From: Paraphoma chrysanthemicola
Lineage: Eukaryota; Ascomycota; Dothideomycetes; Pleosporales; Phaeosphaeriaceae
DNA: 64,000 nucleotides
Direction: 5' to 3'
Assembly (NCBI GenBank): GCA_020744225.1
Contig: JAGMWG010000006.1
Location: forward strand, 744,001-808,000
In this document: piece by piece, positions 1 to 11,915 of the stretch
Layout: the number at the start of each line of letters is the position of its first letter
How positions within the stretch are numbered: the stretch's first letter is position 1
The notes under the pieces: generated by a model
What the model was told of the DNA's origin: nothing
Seen by the model: only the letters and a program-made list of their open reading frames with translations
Database searches by the model: none
Made by a program: the position numbers and the translations under genes

Positions 1-1325
1 TCAGGATGCTGTTGCATGTGGAGTCAGGAACAATGTGCGAGTCACTGCGAAGTCAGGAGGCCATAGCTACGGCTCACACGGCCTTGGAGGGGAAGATGGA
101 CATCTTGTAGTTGATATGCGTCGCTTCAACAGTGTCACTGTTGATGTCGAAGCTCATACTGCTGTCGTCGGATCGGGCGGACGCCTCGGGAATATCGCAA
201 CAGCCTTGTACAGTCAAGGCAAACAGGCTACAAGCCATGGAACATGTCCTGGGTATGTTCTCACTGCCCCCCCTCACTACTACTTTGCTTTGCAATCCAG
301 ACTGATTGATCTGTAGGGTTGGAGTCGGTGGCCTATCTCTTCACGGTGGTTATGGTCTGATCTCCAGACTCAAAGGTCTCACACTAGACAACATCCTGTC
401 AGCCAACGTTGTGCTTCCCAATAGTACTGTAGTCACTGCCTCAGCTACCGAGAACGCTGATCTCTTCTGGTCTTTACGTGGAGCCGGTGCTGCGTATGGG
501 ATAGTCACGTCGTTCACATTCAAGACCTTCGATGCGCCGGAGAATAACTTGGTCTTCACCTACAATCTGACTCCTTCAAATGCAACGCAACTCGCCAGCA
601 TGTTGAGTGTCTTTCAAGACTTCACAATCCATACACAACCACCAGAACTCAACATGCGCCTCTTTCTCCCAAACCAATTCACCGGTGTCTATTACGGCAA
701 TCGATCTGAATTCGACAAGGTCATGAATCCGCTCCTCACACGACTCGGCATCCCCTCATCCGGCCGTGGTGCCGGCACGGTGACCACAAAATCATGGCTC
801 AACACTCTGACTTCATTTTCGAATGGCCCGCTCGCACAGCCTGATATCTACGACATCCACGAGAACTTCTACGCCAAATCTCTCATGCCAGACTACCTTT
901 CCCCCGCCGCTCTCCTCGCGCTTTCAAATTACTACTACACCACCGCCCGCCGCATCACTCGCGCATGGTACCTCCTCATCGACATGCACGGTGGCTCGCA
1001 ATCCGCCGTGTCAGCCGTCGCACCCGATGCTACCGCGTACGCGCATCGCAACGCAACGTTCAAGATGCAGTTCTACGACATTCAGTTTGGCACTGCGGCG
1101 TACAAGCCCGAGTGGATGGATTTCATGAACGGATGGGTCAAGGCGATTGAGGATGCGAGTCCGGGACAGACGTTTGGGATGTACATCAACTATGCGGACA
1201 CGAACTTGACGAAAGAAGAGGCGCATGGACGGTATTGGAAGGGACATTATGAGAGGTTAGTGAAGGTTAAGGAGAGGTTTGATCCTGGGAGGGTGTTTGA
1301 GGGGCCGCAGTTGGTGGGGAGTTGA
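1..1325 (+). CDS. FAD-linked oxidoreductase of the berberine-bridge (BBE) type, 5' end cut by the window
   Basis: Flavin-dependent oxidase of the PCMH/BBE family, which oxidises sugars or small secondary-metabolite substrates using O2; such fungal proteins are usually secreted. Exons: before 1 to 252 and 317..1325, with a 64-nt GT-AG intron. Visible features: SGGHSYG near the start, whose His is the usual 8-alpha FAD attachment site; HGTCPG joined across the intron to VGVGG, whose Cys matches the second (6-S-cysteinyl) FAD link of bicovalent members; a FAD-domain core with LRGAGAAYGIVTSF; and a C-terminal BBE domain with YINYAD and ERFDPGRVF. The signal peptide and first FAD-binding segment lie outside the window. 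The substrate cannot be told from sequence. The family call is firm. Confidence 0.9.
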
Positions 1326-1432
1326 GCGTTGGATGCATATATTACATTACGGTTGCTACCTTTTGAGCATGAGGCCAAAGGCTTCCTGGTGGCGATACAA
1401 TCGCTGTCGCCGTTGCATTACCACACCTTGCT

Positions 1433-2003
1433 TTAATATGGTGCTTTCGTTACTGCATGCAGATACGTTGCTTGACATCCGTCGGCCGTTCCTTTCCAGC
1501 TCAACACCTCGTTCTCCAGAGGTCCGTCGCAGATCGTCCAGCCTTCCTTTTCTCCATCCACGGTCAATAGATACCCCGCATCAAGAGCCAGGTTTCCGGC
1601 CGGTTGTGCTGATGCGAGGAATTGCAACTCCTTACCCGCCTCAACTACAGTGCTGTTGTAGAGTTTGGTGCCTCCACCAAATGGAGCTTGCGCATATGTT
1701 GATAGTGTGCCGGATGTGAGCGTGAAGTTGGGCAGCGAGTTGTAGCCAGGACCGATGAGGCGGAGAAGTAGAGCTGGTTGGTTGAACGGATCCTGATTCG
1801 GAGTTAGTAGGAATTCGACACAATTGTAGCATTGAGGATAAACGCACGAAGAGTGATGTCGCAGATACAGCTTTCAGCTCAGATGAATTACAACTCGGAT
1901 CCAATGATGATGTTGTGACCAGCAAGAAGTTTGTGAGATTCGCTGGCAGCGCCGCACATGACGCTCCGAGCGCTGCCAGGATACTGAGTGATGAGAAGCG
2001 CAT
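1433..2003 (-). CDS. Small secreted protein, 171 aa, unknown function
   Basis: Two exons, 2003..1848 and 1792..1433, separated by a 55-nt GT-AG intron with an in-phase join (SATSLF then DPFNQ). The protein begins with a clear signal peptide (MRFSSLSILAALGASCAALP), followed by FLLVTTSS and ending in ATYLHAVTKAPY. It has several N-glycosylation sequons (NLT, NSS, NFT, NST) and two Cys in the C-terminal part (TICDGP and DGCQAT) besides one early in the mature chain. The general layout (FLLVT start, GWTICDG, ATYLHAV end) resembles fungal secreted proteins of the DUF7907 or PhiA-like sort, but this is an impression, not a verified match. It is convergent with the upstream oxidase gene. No function can be assigned. 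Confidence 0.7.
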
Positions 2004-4032
2004 ATTGCCTGCGAATCTCGGGCGTAATCGCTGTCAAGATAGCACGAATTAGATTGATAGAAATTGCTTGGAGACAGAAAAGGCAGGTAGACTTTTGAGA
2101 TGAGGTTTTTGACGGCACCAAACACTTCTATATACGTGCAACACATCCTGGGACCAGAGCAGGCACGACATATGTATGGTACCACAAATGCCATCATACC
2201 TACCGGCCTTCTACTTTCGAAGCTTCAGCCACCCAATTGGCGTTGCGGGAGCCCTTGCAGATCATCAAATCCCTGCATGTTCTAACGGGTGGTGGCAGCC
2301 TTGCTTTCGATGATCCTCAGGGGCGGACTTGCTCCAACTTTGTCGTGTCACGGCGTTGCCATGAGCGACGATCGCTGAGAGAGCTTGAGATGATGTAATC
2401 CTGTGTGAAGCCGGATTCATCTACCGTGTATGGGCTGAAGATTGGGGAGGAGAAGGTGTTTAACGGCAGTGGCGCATGCAGGTGGGTCGCAAGATCTCCG
2501 CTGCATCGTCACCTTGCCCTACCTTGCCTAGTTTAGCCGGGTGTACACGCGAGACGACTTACGAAGATGGACATGCAATGTTTCGGGGAAACCTGTGAGG
2601 TCTTTTCGTATCTTGAGCCTGGCTTGAAGATATCAGACAGAGAAGCTAAAGAACGGCCACTGGCGCGGCAGACGGACGACGAGAATAGGCCATTTTATAG
2701 TCTGCGCACCAAGTCGTTAGGCAAATCGGAGCCTGAAGTATCTCAGTACTCTCAAACACAGCTCAACCGGCGTTTCAAGTGGGCGTTAAGCGCTCCTGAG
2801 CTCGTTCACAAATCACTGCAATCGACACCCCCACCCGCAACCTGCCAAATCAGGCAAGTTCATGCCCAACCCCAGCCCCGAAGGTGGTCGAACAACTTAA
2901 ACATGAACGCATGAACATCCATGACAAATTCAAGAAACTTTCCGATCGGAGAGAATATGCAGTAACCGACAGTGTTTGTTGTGAGTTGCTTGATTTGGCA
3001 GTTTTATGAGGGAAACGGGCAAGGGGTGGGAGGGAAGAAGGGAGCGGGAGAGTGAGTCGGTGAACTCAAATCATTTCTTCCCGCTGTCAAGGATGGAATC
3101 CTAGTGCTTCTGAGAACGTGGAATTGGTACTGGAATCCACGGCATGAAATGGAATTGCCAAATTGGGAAGGTTCGCAATCTTGAGGTGAGATGCAACCTA
3201 GAGGTCTTCGTTGTACTGAGATCGAGTCACATTCTCTTGTCGATGACAAACGAACCATATCCAGTGTATTCCAAGACCGGAGTAATCAACAACGAGCGAC
3301 TCGCAAAATTACCCCGATAGGCGTTCCCAAAGGCACCATGTACTAGCCAGCCCATAATGCCCACCAGTACTCTCTACCCGTCAAACCAACTTGCCAAATC
3401 CGCAGCGCATAACACCCTCATCGGTACCCAGACATGTCACATCAATCAACACTTCCTTCAAACCTACTTCATCAGGCAAATACCAAACTATGCGAAACAG
3501 CCGTCCCAAACACGCCCCGTTTCACCCCAGTGCACAGTCGACCAAACAGGCCTATTCGCAACGGTGGCGATGCCCAGAACGTCACATGAACCGATACTTG
3601 AACGAACAAGTTGCCTGGATAGGCAGTATGCATTGCGTGAAAGGGAAACGGTGAAGCGTGCCGGGTTGGTGGTGGGTAGGAAGCTAGGTTGATTCATGTT
3701 TGGTGGCGCGAACTTGGTTGGGGATGGGAATTCGACTCAAAAGGTTCACAGCGACTCACACTTTTCTAGAGTCTTGCCTAATTAGGCAGTTTCTTTACAG
3801 TAGATATGGTATGATATCGTGACTGTCTTATGGGAACTCAGCGCTCGCTTATCTCTCCAACGACTTTGAGGTTTTCCATACGTGAAGCACAACTGTACAC
3901 ATGATCACGAACACGGAAGAAACGCTTCGAGGAAATTACCGATTCGAACAAACTGAATGCAATTCAGACAAGTCTACTACTCGTACATATCTACACTCCA
4001 TCTCTGCAAGCTTGATCCAAGCGTCGACTAGT
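2004..4032. other. Intergenic, about 2 kb
   Basis: Short ORFs of 60-115 codons occur on both strands, but none has a domain, splice structure or coding look that I can support. The only distinct element is a perfect 14-bp palindrome at 3775-3788. Confidence 0.5.
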
Positions 4033-5687
4033 CTACAAGAACTCAATACCGACACCGAAGCTGAGGCCTTTTCGTCCTTCTTCTTTCGCCCGCATGACTA
4101 GTGGTAGGCTGAAGTTGATCTCGAATCTCGCAATCGGATGTGCGTAGACAAGACCGACACCAGCTGCTGCGCTCGGCAACTCGTCTGTTAAGCTAGAAAG
4201 AGTCTTCTTGAGGCTGTTTTGCACGTTGCCCTCCTTGCCCTGGCCCTTGAGCGCGAGTAGTCGGCCTCCGTTGATGAAGGCCTGGAGACGAAGAGGCGTT
4301 TCCTTACCAACACGCGGGACGGGAAGCAGCAGTGATGCGCCACCTGCAGCGTAGACATCGCCGCCTACAGCGTCTGGGCCATCATGAGGTCCAAGACCTG
4401 CCAGACGGAAGCCGCGGACATTGTTTGGCCCGCCGAGCGTGAAGCGGTCGTTGATGCGAGATGCTTGGGGCTGGTTCTGGCCTGGAAGTGCCAGTGGGTA
4501 GATGAGGCCTCCGCGAAGACCGGCAGTCAAAGTGATGCCAGTATTGCCAAAGGGAAGAGCCACTTGCGACTCAGCTTCTGACTTGAAGAAGGCAACGTCG
4601 CCCTGGAGGCCACCAAAGCCAGCGAGTTCTGACACAGACTTCATGAGGTAGCCGCTGTTGGGAAGGAGAGGGTAATCGCGCTTGTCGTTGGTCCAGGTGT
4701 GGGTCAGACTCGACTTGAAGGAGTCGCCGGCGTCTGCTCGCACTGTGGGCGACGCATTCTCTGCGAGACTTGTCACCTGTCGCCAGATGCCAGAGTAACC
4801 CACAGTGTGTTCGTGTCCAGTCCTCGACCTCCACAGCAGCTTTGAAGTTCCGCCCCTCAGTACCTCTTCATGGCTAGCCCAGCTCTTCAATGTTGAACTC
4901 GCGAAGCCATTGACTTGAAACTTGAGATCCGGGTTGCTCAGGATTGGGGAGTCGAAGGCGAGTGAGTAAGCCGACCGTGTCCGTGTTCCTAGCGATCCGT
5001 GTGCGTTGAGTGTCTCTGCTCCACCAAACAGATTCCGCAGTTCAGCGTGGACGTATGCATCAGCTTCCGATGCGCCGGCCTCGGTTCCTGTCTTGATGGT
5101 GTAGTTGCCGCGTTCGTATGCGGAGATGTACACATCGACGTCGGTCGGTGACGATGAGGCAATTGATTGGTTTGGGCGGTCGAGGTAGACTGAGACTGGC
5201 GACTTGAAGATGCCTAGCATTGTCAGATGAATGCATGTGCGTGTCGCGTGGGGCCATACCAAAACGATTGAGCTTGTCCGTGGCGTCGCCGACCTCCTTC
5301 AACGCCTCTTCAAGCGTATAGGGCTCGGCCCGGTTTGCGCTCAGGATAGGCTCGACAATGCGCTCCAGGAAACTTCTTCGCGTGCGATTGGCGTGGAGGA
5401 TGCGGACCGACGATACCGTCACGGGAAGAGAGGTGTTGTCCCCGATCTGTCACGTGTATCAGAGAAAGCTTCAGCGGGTGCAATTGAAGCCATACCAGCT
5501 CCACCAGCCGCTCCTGCGACTTGTGATGTTGGGCGTGCAACCGCGCGTTGAGCTCATCCTGCTGTCGCTTCTGTTGTGCCGCATCGGTCTTATTCTTCAG
5601 CCGTTCGAAGACCTGACGTCGAATTAGCTACTGTAAAAGAACATCACAGCAATTGAGGCTTACGTCGTCTTCGTTGGGCGCGGCCAT
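4033..5687 (-). CDS. SAM50: SAM50/Tob55, mitochondrial outer-membrane beta-barrel assembly protein, 502 aa
   Basis: Core subunit of the SAM/TOB complex, which inserts beta-barrel proteins into the mitochondrial outer membrane; Omp85/BamA superfamily. Four exons: 5687..5664 (MAAPNEDD), 5612..5496, 5446..5260 and 5213..4033, all with GT-AG introns and matching phases; the last intron is only 46 nt. The N-terminal part holds the single POTRA-like region (TVSSVRILHANRTRRSFLERI to GDATDKLNRFGIF). The remainder is a 16-strand-type barrel including FTLGGPNNVRGFRLAG, the VRGF motif of loop 6 found in all Omp85 proteins, and the terminal strand GLSFGVGIEFL. Length agrees with yeast Sam50 (about 480 aa). 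The start codon is the first ATG and the 24-nt first exon is needed to reach it. It shares a 373-bp head-to-head promoter with UBC6. Confidence 0.93.
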
Positions 5688-6060
5688 TGAAGCTGTTGCT
5701 GTCGTGCAGCTCGTCCTTGGCGCTAGAACTTGATCGACTTGCGGAGCCCTGGCCCGCCCGGCGGAACATCGTCACGCGTCACGTGCAGCCGCTAACACCC
5801 CAGAACCACGGTAGATGGTGAGGCGCTGCTGACTTTGTGCGTTTTCCATTCCCCTCATAATTAAATCACCTTTCTTCGACCCCCCGTGAACTTTATTTAC
5901 TTCCCTGCGGCAGGCAGCAGCGAGTTCCACCCAGCATCGTCCATCGGCTTCCTTATCTTTCCGCCACCTTTCCGCACCCGCTGTCTCATCTGCTCGTTCT
6001 CCGCACGCGAGCACACTTCCTACGGTTTCTTGATCCGTTCCCCACCTACCCACACACACA
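5688..6060. promoter_or_regulatory. Head-to-head promoter of SAM50 and UBC6
   Basis: 373 bp between two divergent ATGs. It must carry both core promoters and 5' leaders. A pyrimidine- and C-rich run leads into the UBC6 start, with a short CA run just before the ATG. No TATA box is evident on either side, as is usual for housekeeping genes. Confidence 0.6.
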
Positions 6061-6906
6061 ATGGCGACACCCGCAGCCACGAAACGCCTAACAAAAGAAT
6101 ATGCGGCCATCTCAAAATCGCCGCCGCCCTTCATCGTAGCCCACCCCAGCGACTCCAACATTCTCGAATGGCACTACATCCTGACCGGCCCGCCTGAGAC
6201 CCCGTACGAAGGCGGCCAATACTGGGGCACCCTGATGTTCCCCCCGGACTACCCGTTCGCGCCGCCAGCGATTCGCATGCACACCCCGAGCGGTCGCTTT
6301 CAGCCCTCCACCCGTCTGTGTCTATCAATAAGCGACTTCCATCCCAAGAGCTTCAACCCGGCATGGGAGGTTAGCACCATCCTAACGGGCCTACTAAGCT
6401 TCATGACGAGCGAAGAGATGACAACCGGTAGTGTGAGAGCAAGCGAGCAGGAGCGGAAGTTGTTTGCTCGACGGACGAGATGGTGGAACAGCACCGGCGG
6501 CGGCTCGAAACCCATTCCTTCATCCGCAGGCGCGCCCACACAGTCGTCGTCCAACTCAAGAGGTATTGGCGGCATCAAGGCGGGCGACGGTGGCGCCAAG
6601 TTTCGCCAGGAGTGGCCCGAGGTTGACGAGGAGAACCTAAAGTGGATGAAGGAGAAGCGCATCGATCTCGCGACCGGCCTGCCGAGACCCTCACAATCGT
6701 CGCAACCTCATTGTTCGCCCGAAGTCGCAGGTCTGAGGAGAAGGCCCGGTGCGAGCGCGACCGTCGTGCAGGACGCGCAAATAGCGCGGGACGCCGGACA
6801 AGGATGGCTGAGTCGCAACAAGTGGAAGATGGTGTTCGGCTCCATCCTGCTGTACATCTTGGCGGCGCGGATACTGGGCGACGGCGCAGTCACCTCAGCA
6901 GCCTGA
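6061..6906 (+). CDS. UBC6: UBC6-type ubiquitin-conjugating enzyme (E2), ER membrane, 281 aa
   Basis: Tail-anchored E2 of ER-associated degradation, working with Doa10-type ligases on the cytosolic face of the ER. Intronless. The UBC fold spans about residues 7-150. The catalytic Cys is in RLCLSISDFHP, at residue 87, which is also the active-site position in yeast Ubc6; as in that subfamily there is no canonical HPN motif. A variable linker (Ser/Pro/Gly-rich, residues about 155-250) is followed by one C-terminal hydrophobic segment (MVFGSILLYILAARILG, about 257-273), the tail anchor. ATG context is good. It is divergent from SAM50. Identification is secure. Confidence 0.96.
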   Translation: MATPAATKRLTKEYAAISKSPPPFIVAHPSDSNILEWHYILTGPPETPYEGGQYWGTLMFPPDYPFAPPAIRMHTPSGRFQPSTRLCLSISDFHPKSFNPAWEVSTILTGLLSFMTSEEMTTGSVRASEQERKLFARRTRWWNSTGGGSKPIPSSAGAPTQSSSNSRGIGGIKAGDGGAKFRQEWPEVDEENLKWMKEKRIDLATGLPRPSQSSQPHCSPEVAGLRRRPGASATVVQDAQIARDAGQGWLSRNKWKMVFGSILLYILAARILGDGAVTSAA

Positions 6907-7365
6907 GCGACTAATTAGCTGAGGCGTAGGGAAGTGCATCATGGCGTTTGGGACTCTCCTTGCGTGCGTAAGATACCAACAGAGCATCATTCAAGGTGTT
7001 CGGCGCTTGACAGTTTCGTCAATTGTAGACTAGATCTAGCGCAGGTGTGTAATGCACATATACTGTACAATGTTCTCTCACTTCTACAGATGCCTATAGT
7101 CGTCACAAGTGTACCATATTCTCGACCTTCGCGCCCACGTCTTGCTTTCCCAGTAGTTGCCATGGTCGTCTGGATGTGATCTTCTATCGCATTATCCCGA
7201 TCCCAACTATGGAGGATTGTCGGCCACAGTTCCTTGATCTACCAGCCTGCATGGCTTCTATAGTCTCTATCCTCCTCTTATCTTCCGTGTCTACAAGCAA
7301 TATTATTATCCACTCTCTACCCCCGGCGGATCGGACCACTGCACTTCCTCCGTCCCTCTACCGTC
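6907..7365. other. Intergenic
   Basis: Region downstream of UBC6. No ORF with coding character seen; it holds presumed 3' UTR sequence. Confidence 0.4.
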
Positions 7366-7640
7366 TCATCGGCAGTCGAACCACACCTTCCGCCACCAAA
7401 TCGTCTCTTCGTCCAAGAACCACGGCTTCGCTGCCTCGATCAGCTCCTCAGGCGAGATCATCTGGTGCGGCTTCAAGAACGGCAGCGCCATGATGAAGAC
7501 ATCGCACGTCGTGAGGCTTGTGCGCGCAAACACGGCGTTGTCAATGCCGTGAGGCATGGAAGCGGGTACAGAAGAGGAGTCTTCGCGATCTGACGGGTCT
7601 GAACGCAGTTCGAATTCGAGCGTGCTTCCGGATGACTTCT
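7366..7640 (-). CDS. Possible protein-coding segment of unknown function, gene model incomplete
   Basis: In the minus-strand frame ending at the stop 7368..7366 there is an uninterrupted stretch that looks like protein rather than chance. It contains FARTSLTTCDVFIMALPFL, ISPEELIEAAKPWFLDEE and the C-terminus WWRKVWFDCR. The frame stays open upstream to about 7770, where an in-frame TGA appears, so a further exon must lie upstream or the gene is broken. One join that keeps the frame uses a donor near 7745 and an acceptor near 7664, linking VGTDEKE to PRTIPEKSS. The only in-frame ATG at the end (MPHGIDNAVF, 7557) would give 63 aa. No family recognised. The span given covers only the better-supported part. 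Confidence 0.3.
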
Positions 7641-10400
7641 CAGGTATAGTTCTGGGACTGTATCGAGCGATGCGAATAGTGATCGGGATAGTCGTGATAG
7701 CGAGTGTAAAGTGGACAGCGATGTCCAGATTGTTTGCGACTCCTTCTCATCGGTACCAACAACGGCTGTATACGAATGCTTTGGTCGTTGCTGACTTCGT
7801 TCGCCTCTTTCCTTCTGTCTTTTCTCACACCGCAAACTCGCCTCCTTCACCGCTACGCACTCCACTCCTCTAGCACTCCAAACAACCAACTCTAGATACC
7901 CTAGCAACACACTTCCTCAAAAATTGCCTCGTTCGGTAGTCTGCGATACAAGCTCGTTGTTTGCGCACTGATCCACGACGAAGCGGCTACGTACAGACGG
8001 CACCTTATCTCTCGCGTGGCACCAAGTGTCGTGGCCGTTTGCAGATAGCCAAGGTCGCACAAAGATGCGGGAGGGAATGCGCGTGCGTTTTTGCTCCCTT
8101 TGGGCAGAACGGGTCGGATGCGTACAGTAAGCTGAGCTTAAAACCGCGACGTAAGATGTGGTGTGAGGCTTGGGACCGTAGAATGCTGACTGTGTGATGC
8201 GAATGAAATGCAGTGCAGTGCAGTGCAAGGCAAAGTAAAGCAGAGTAGAGCAAAGTAATCAGATGTTCAAGAAGTATGGGAAGATCCTGACTAGGTTGGT
8301 AGGGTAGGGTAGGTATGCAGTCAGTCCCTGGGATTTTTGAGGATCTGTCACATGGATACCAGCACACTATATGTACCAACCCCTGCTTGTACATGTGAAT
8401 TCCATACCCATGCGATAACTTCAAAGCTTCATCACTATCTCGCCATCCGTATACGTACCTTCAGCTCCCTACTCTCAGGTATTCGCCTCACGAAAGCATA
8501 TGCACCTCGCCACACCCGCCACATAACCATTGCCAATACTCCCACTCCACACCAGAATGATCCAACAAGCACTCCGAATGCAGTGTAACACCCCCGTCTG
8601 CCCAAGAGGTCAGTAGTCCATTCCACATGATCGCCGCCCGCAAGCGCTCAAGCGCGCACCACATAGCGCGCTGCTAGTGGTTCGCTTGCGCATGACGTGC
8701 AGCGAATCAACGGCGCGGGACTGGGGTTGATGGAGTGTCGGGCGTGGGAAGTGCAGGTGATGGTGGAGGCGGTCGTATGCAGAAAAAAGGAGTACATATG
8801 TATTGAGAGATGGTTAGTGATGTGCGGTCGGGAAGGGTGGGAGCCGAGGGGTGGGCTATTGGAGGCGCGTGGGTGGGGTGAAGGGGAGTGAGCATGGAGA
8901 TAGGCTGAGGTATGCCATCATGGCTTGCGGATCAGGGAATATGGGTGATGGGACGAGCCGCGTGGGTCGGAATATATTGGTTCGAAGATCTGGATGTATT
9001 GTTCGGTTATCGGTCGCTTGGTGGGCGCCATGTGCGGCTCATCACTATCGAGCTTGGGCTGTGATGAGCGTGTATTGCTTGTGGCGCGGCTTTGAGCCTG
9101 TTCGCAAACTTAGATGCGATGATCCAAGATAAGTAAAAGTCCTAGGTGTTGCAATTGTGTTTGCGAAAGGGGTCCGGCAGTGAAATGTCGGGTTTGAGAC
9201 CTTTAACGTGATGAAATTTTCCGGAGGTTTTCGCTGTAGGGGTCATACACTCGATGGGGTGCTAGGCCACTCTTTTGTCGAGTTCAAGATGACGAGAAGC
9301 ACTGCTTCGTACTTGGTGAACAAAGTGCATCATGGATTGAAAGTTGCAGGCCATCTCTCTCATGCGGGAGTGTTGTTTGCTGTCTCGGACCAACCATTTT
9401 CCCCTTGCATTAATGGAACGCTGATTTACTGGGTTCTTGATACGGTAGTCTTCGAATGGTGCATCGATTTTGCATGTTAGAGGCCGTCCTGGGTGACTGT
9501 AAGACGTCGACTATGGCCGCTGCAGTGCGAGTTTTGTTTGCCGTCAGGAAACTGGTTTCGACACCACTAATGCTATCAGCGCAATTGGTCGCTCCATGGC
9601 GAGTCGACTGAAGGTATAACGCCTTACTGCCTCATATGAAATTGCTGTTGGCATGTGCTGCTCTTCGGAATTCTTCCTCAGCGTGGACCACTGGACCCTG
9701 CTTCGTGTGATACTTGCATTTTTTACTCTGTCATATCTTCAAAAATGATGGCACTCAGCCCAGCGTAATTTTGATACCGACCAATACCTTCAAGTGTGGC
9801 CCGCATAGTAGCGGGCACTTTCGTGGGATGTCTGCCTAACATCATAAGTATCCATCACCAAAGCTACTCCTGAGATCCACTTGGCGATAGCAAAGTGGCG
9901 CATCTGGTGGCCTGAGGCTCTGAACCCATCAAAATCTTCCTTCAATCTTTCTGTTCCATATGTCCGATCGCTTCAGGCCGATGGTGTGTCACAATAACGT
10001 ACCCTCACGCAGGGCCACCGGTCAGCTCGCCCCTGCGTAACGATACCTGAACTGATGCGGTGTGCCTGCCTGGTTGGCTTCACAGCATACGTACCTACCT
10101 CGTAAAAACGTATAATGGTAAATCATGAGACAAAGAATAGGAACTTGTAGAGGAGCTCGCGCCATGAGGCTGCTTCAAGTGGGTATCCAGTCCTTGTGTC
10201 GCATATTCGTTGAAGACCCTGATCGTATGGTAACATGAAAGGCATTCCTGAGCGTTGAAACATGCATCTTCTAGTTTGAGGTACAAATGTTGGTGTAATG
10301 TACACCAGTCTTACTTTGTACTGATTGTCGCATAGTGTCTGCCCATTCGTGTTGAGTTTGTCGTCGTACGCCACCAGCTGTCATTCTAAGCAGGCGAACA
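7641..10400. other. Gene-poor region, about 2.7 kb
   Basis: No supportable gene. It contains simple-sequence runs: a TGCAG-type run at 8209-8226 followed by AAGTAAAGC-like repeats to about 8258, and a GGTAGGGTAGGGTAGG run near 8294-8315. A 90-codon ORF at 9208-9480 has no recognisable features. Confidence 0.45.
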
Positions 10401-10877
10401 TTACTCAAGCGTGAGGCCTTCAAGAGCCAGGCCTGATTTGTAGAGGGATCTGCGTGCACCATCGAAGTTGTCGTCGAAGTCGTCAGAAATCGAAAGGCGG
10501 TCGAAGTTTCGGCGCTGCTCTCGGTTTCGGCTTCGGTCTCCTCTCCGCTCCCTGCTCCGCTCCCTGCTCCGCTCCGTTCCCCTCGGCTGGATGTCCCTTT
10601 TGAAGTTCACTAAATGCTGTGGCTGTCTTTTGACGTTGTCTATTATCTTGTATGCGCAGCCCTAAAAGCTTGTCAATTCAACGAAGTTGTCGCGCGTTTG
10701 TGTGGTCAAGATGCGCCGCTTGTGATACTCAAAGGAGGAGGCGATGCGCTCCCGCCGTTCGGGAAACGGTCCACCGAATGCAAGCCACAGCGATCCTGCA
10801 AATGTGCCGACGAATCAAAGGGCCATGGCCAGCGTGATGAGAACCCAAGGTTGAAGCTCGTGTTTTGCAGAAGCCAT
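10401..10877 (-). pseudogene. Broken or mis-spliced gene for a small membrane protein with an Arg/Ser-rich tail
   Basis: From ATG 10877 one minus-strand frame reads as protein for 159 codons to a stop at 10401, apart from two stops inside it: TGA at 10817..10815 and TAG at 10664..10662. The reading starts MASAKHELQPWVLITLAMAL, goes on with FVGTFAGSLWLAFGGPFPE (together one hydrophobic, membrane-like stretch), then a basic part (RRERIASSFEYHKRRIL), then an Arg/Glu/Ser-rich tail (ERSRERSRERRGDRSR) and an acidic end (SISDDFDDNFDGARRSLYK). The TAG could be removed by a weak intron (donor at TTC/gttgaa, acceptor CAG before CATTTA), but I find no intron that removes the TGA. I therefore treat it as a probable pseudogene. 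No family recognised. Confidence 0.4.
10530..10577. repeat. Short tandem repeat, unit of about 12 bp
   Basis: The plus strand shows consecutive copies of CTCCGCTCCCTG, the last one diverged. On the minus strand this encodes the ERSRERSRERR part of the broken gene at 10401-10877, so the Arg/Ser/Glu tail arose by repeat expansion. Confidence 0.6.
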
Positions 10878-11915
10878 TCCGCATCAAGGTAGGCGCCGTT
10901 GCATTGAGGCGCTGTCGATCGTACCCTCTTCTGACATCCTGCTTGTCTATCGCAAGGCGTTGCACCGAGGGACTACTGCTTCGTATGTCCGCGTTCGAAA
11001 AGCGTGACATAATCCTTCTCACGACCCCTGTCCTGTGTTGGTCACACCATCTCTGATGCAGGTGAGGAGAAAGCTCATGATCCTTCTTCTCGATCTGCAT
11101 TCGCGATCAGGTTGGAGAAGGCTCATGCGGCCGGCCAAGGACGTATCCTGGCCCTGCCCAGCGCCGAGACGGAGAAGGCTGCAATCCATGGCGACTTCGG
11201 TACATCTTTACTGTTGGGAAGCTATGGCAATCTCGCGAGCGGCACGCCCCTCGACTGATCTCCTTCGATGAGCAAAAACCTGCTTGTCTAATTGGACTGT
11301 ATTAGTCTAGTATGACGCTATTCCCAGTGTTGGCGGAGCGTGCTGTTCTGTCATTTCGTCCAAGTTAGGCATCGCAGCGACTTGGCCAAGGCCGCAGCTT
11401 TGTGCGGTTAGGTGCACCTTCCTGTCAGCGCAATCCTCGTTACTTTGCATTGTGCCATGCCTCACGCCTGGGAGTCCTTGTAGTGTAACCCATGGGCTGG
11501 GAGTACCGCGTGCCGGTTAGTAGGAACCAGTTGGTGGACCACGACATGTGTCAAGTCTGACCTCATTGGACGACGCATCTGCACCAGGTATACTGGGCCA
11601 TACCCTTGCACTACCCCGGGATTTGCTGGTGAGTTCTGTTGGTTTCGTGTGGCAGACAAAGAGCTTGTTTGCGGGGTTACAGCTTGGCTGGCCCGAATCC
11701 TGTGGGAGCAAGGTGAAAGCGCCGGTGGCCTTAGCGCGGTTAGAATGCAAGAGTGAATGCTAGTGGCAACCAGTGCACGGACTGAGACCCGAGAAATCAC
11801 GCGCGCGCTGGGACAGCTTCCTCCAGACCATAAAGATCGCTGGGCCTCCCCTCTGCTGCCCTCGCACCCCACTTCAAGGTCTCCTCTACCCATCCTGGTT
11901 CAACCACTTGGCAAG
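10878..11915. other. Intergenic, upstream of the hexose transporter
   Basis: ORFs here are short and overlap in several frames without coding character. The final 150 bp before the transporter ATG are pyrimidine-rich and probably form its promoter and leader. Confidence 0.4.

Noticed and set aside
2567..2914. 115-codon ORF on the plus strand
   Set aside because: No domain, no splice structure, composition like the flanking non-coding DNA.
9208..9480. 90-codon ORF in the gene-poor region
   Set aside because: No recognisable feature, not supported by neighbouring exons or a promoter signal.
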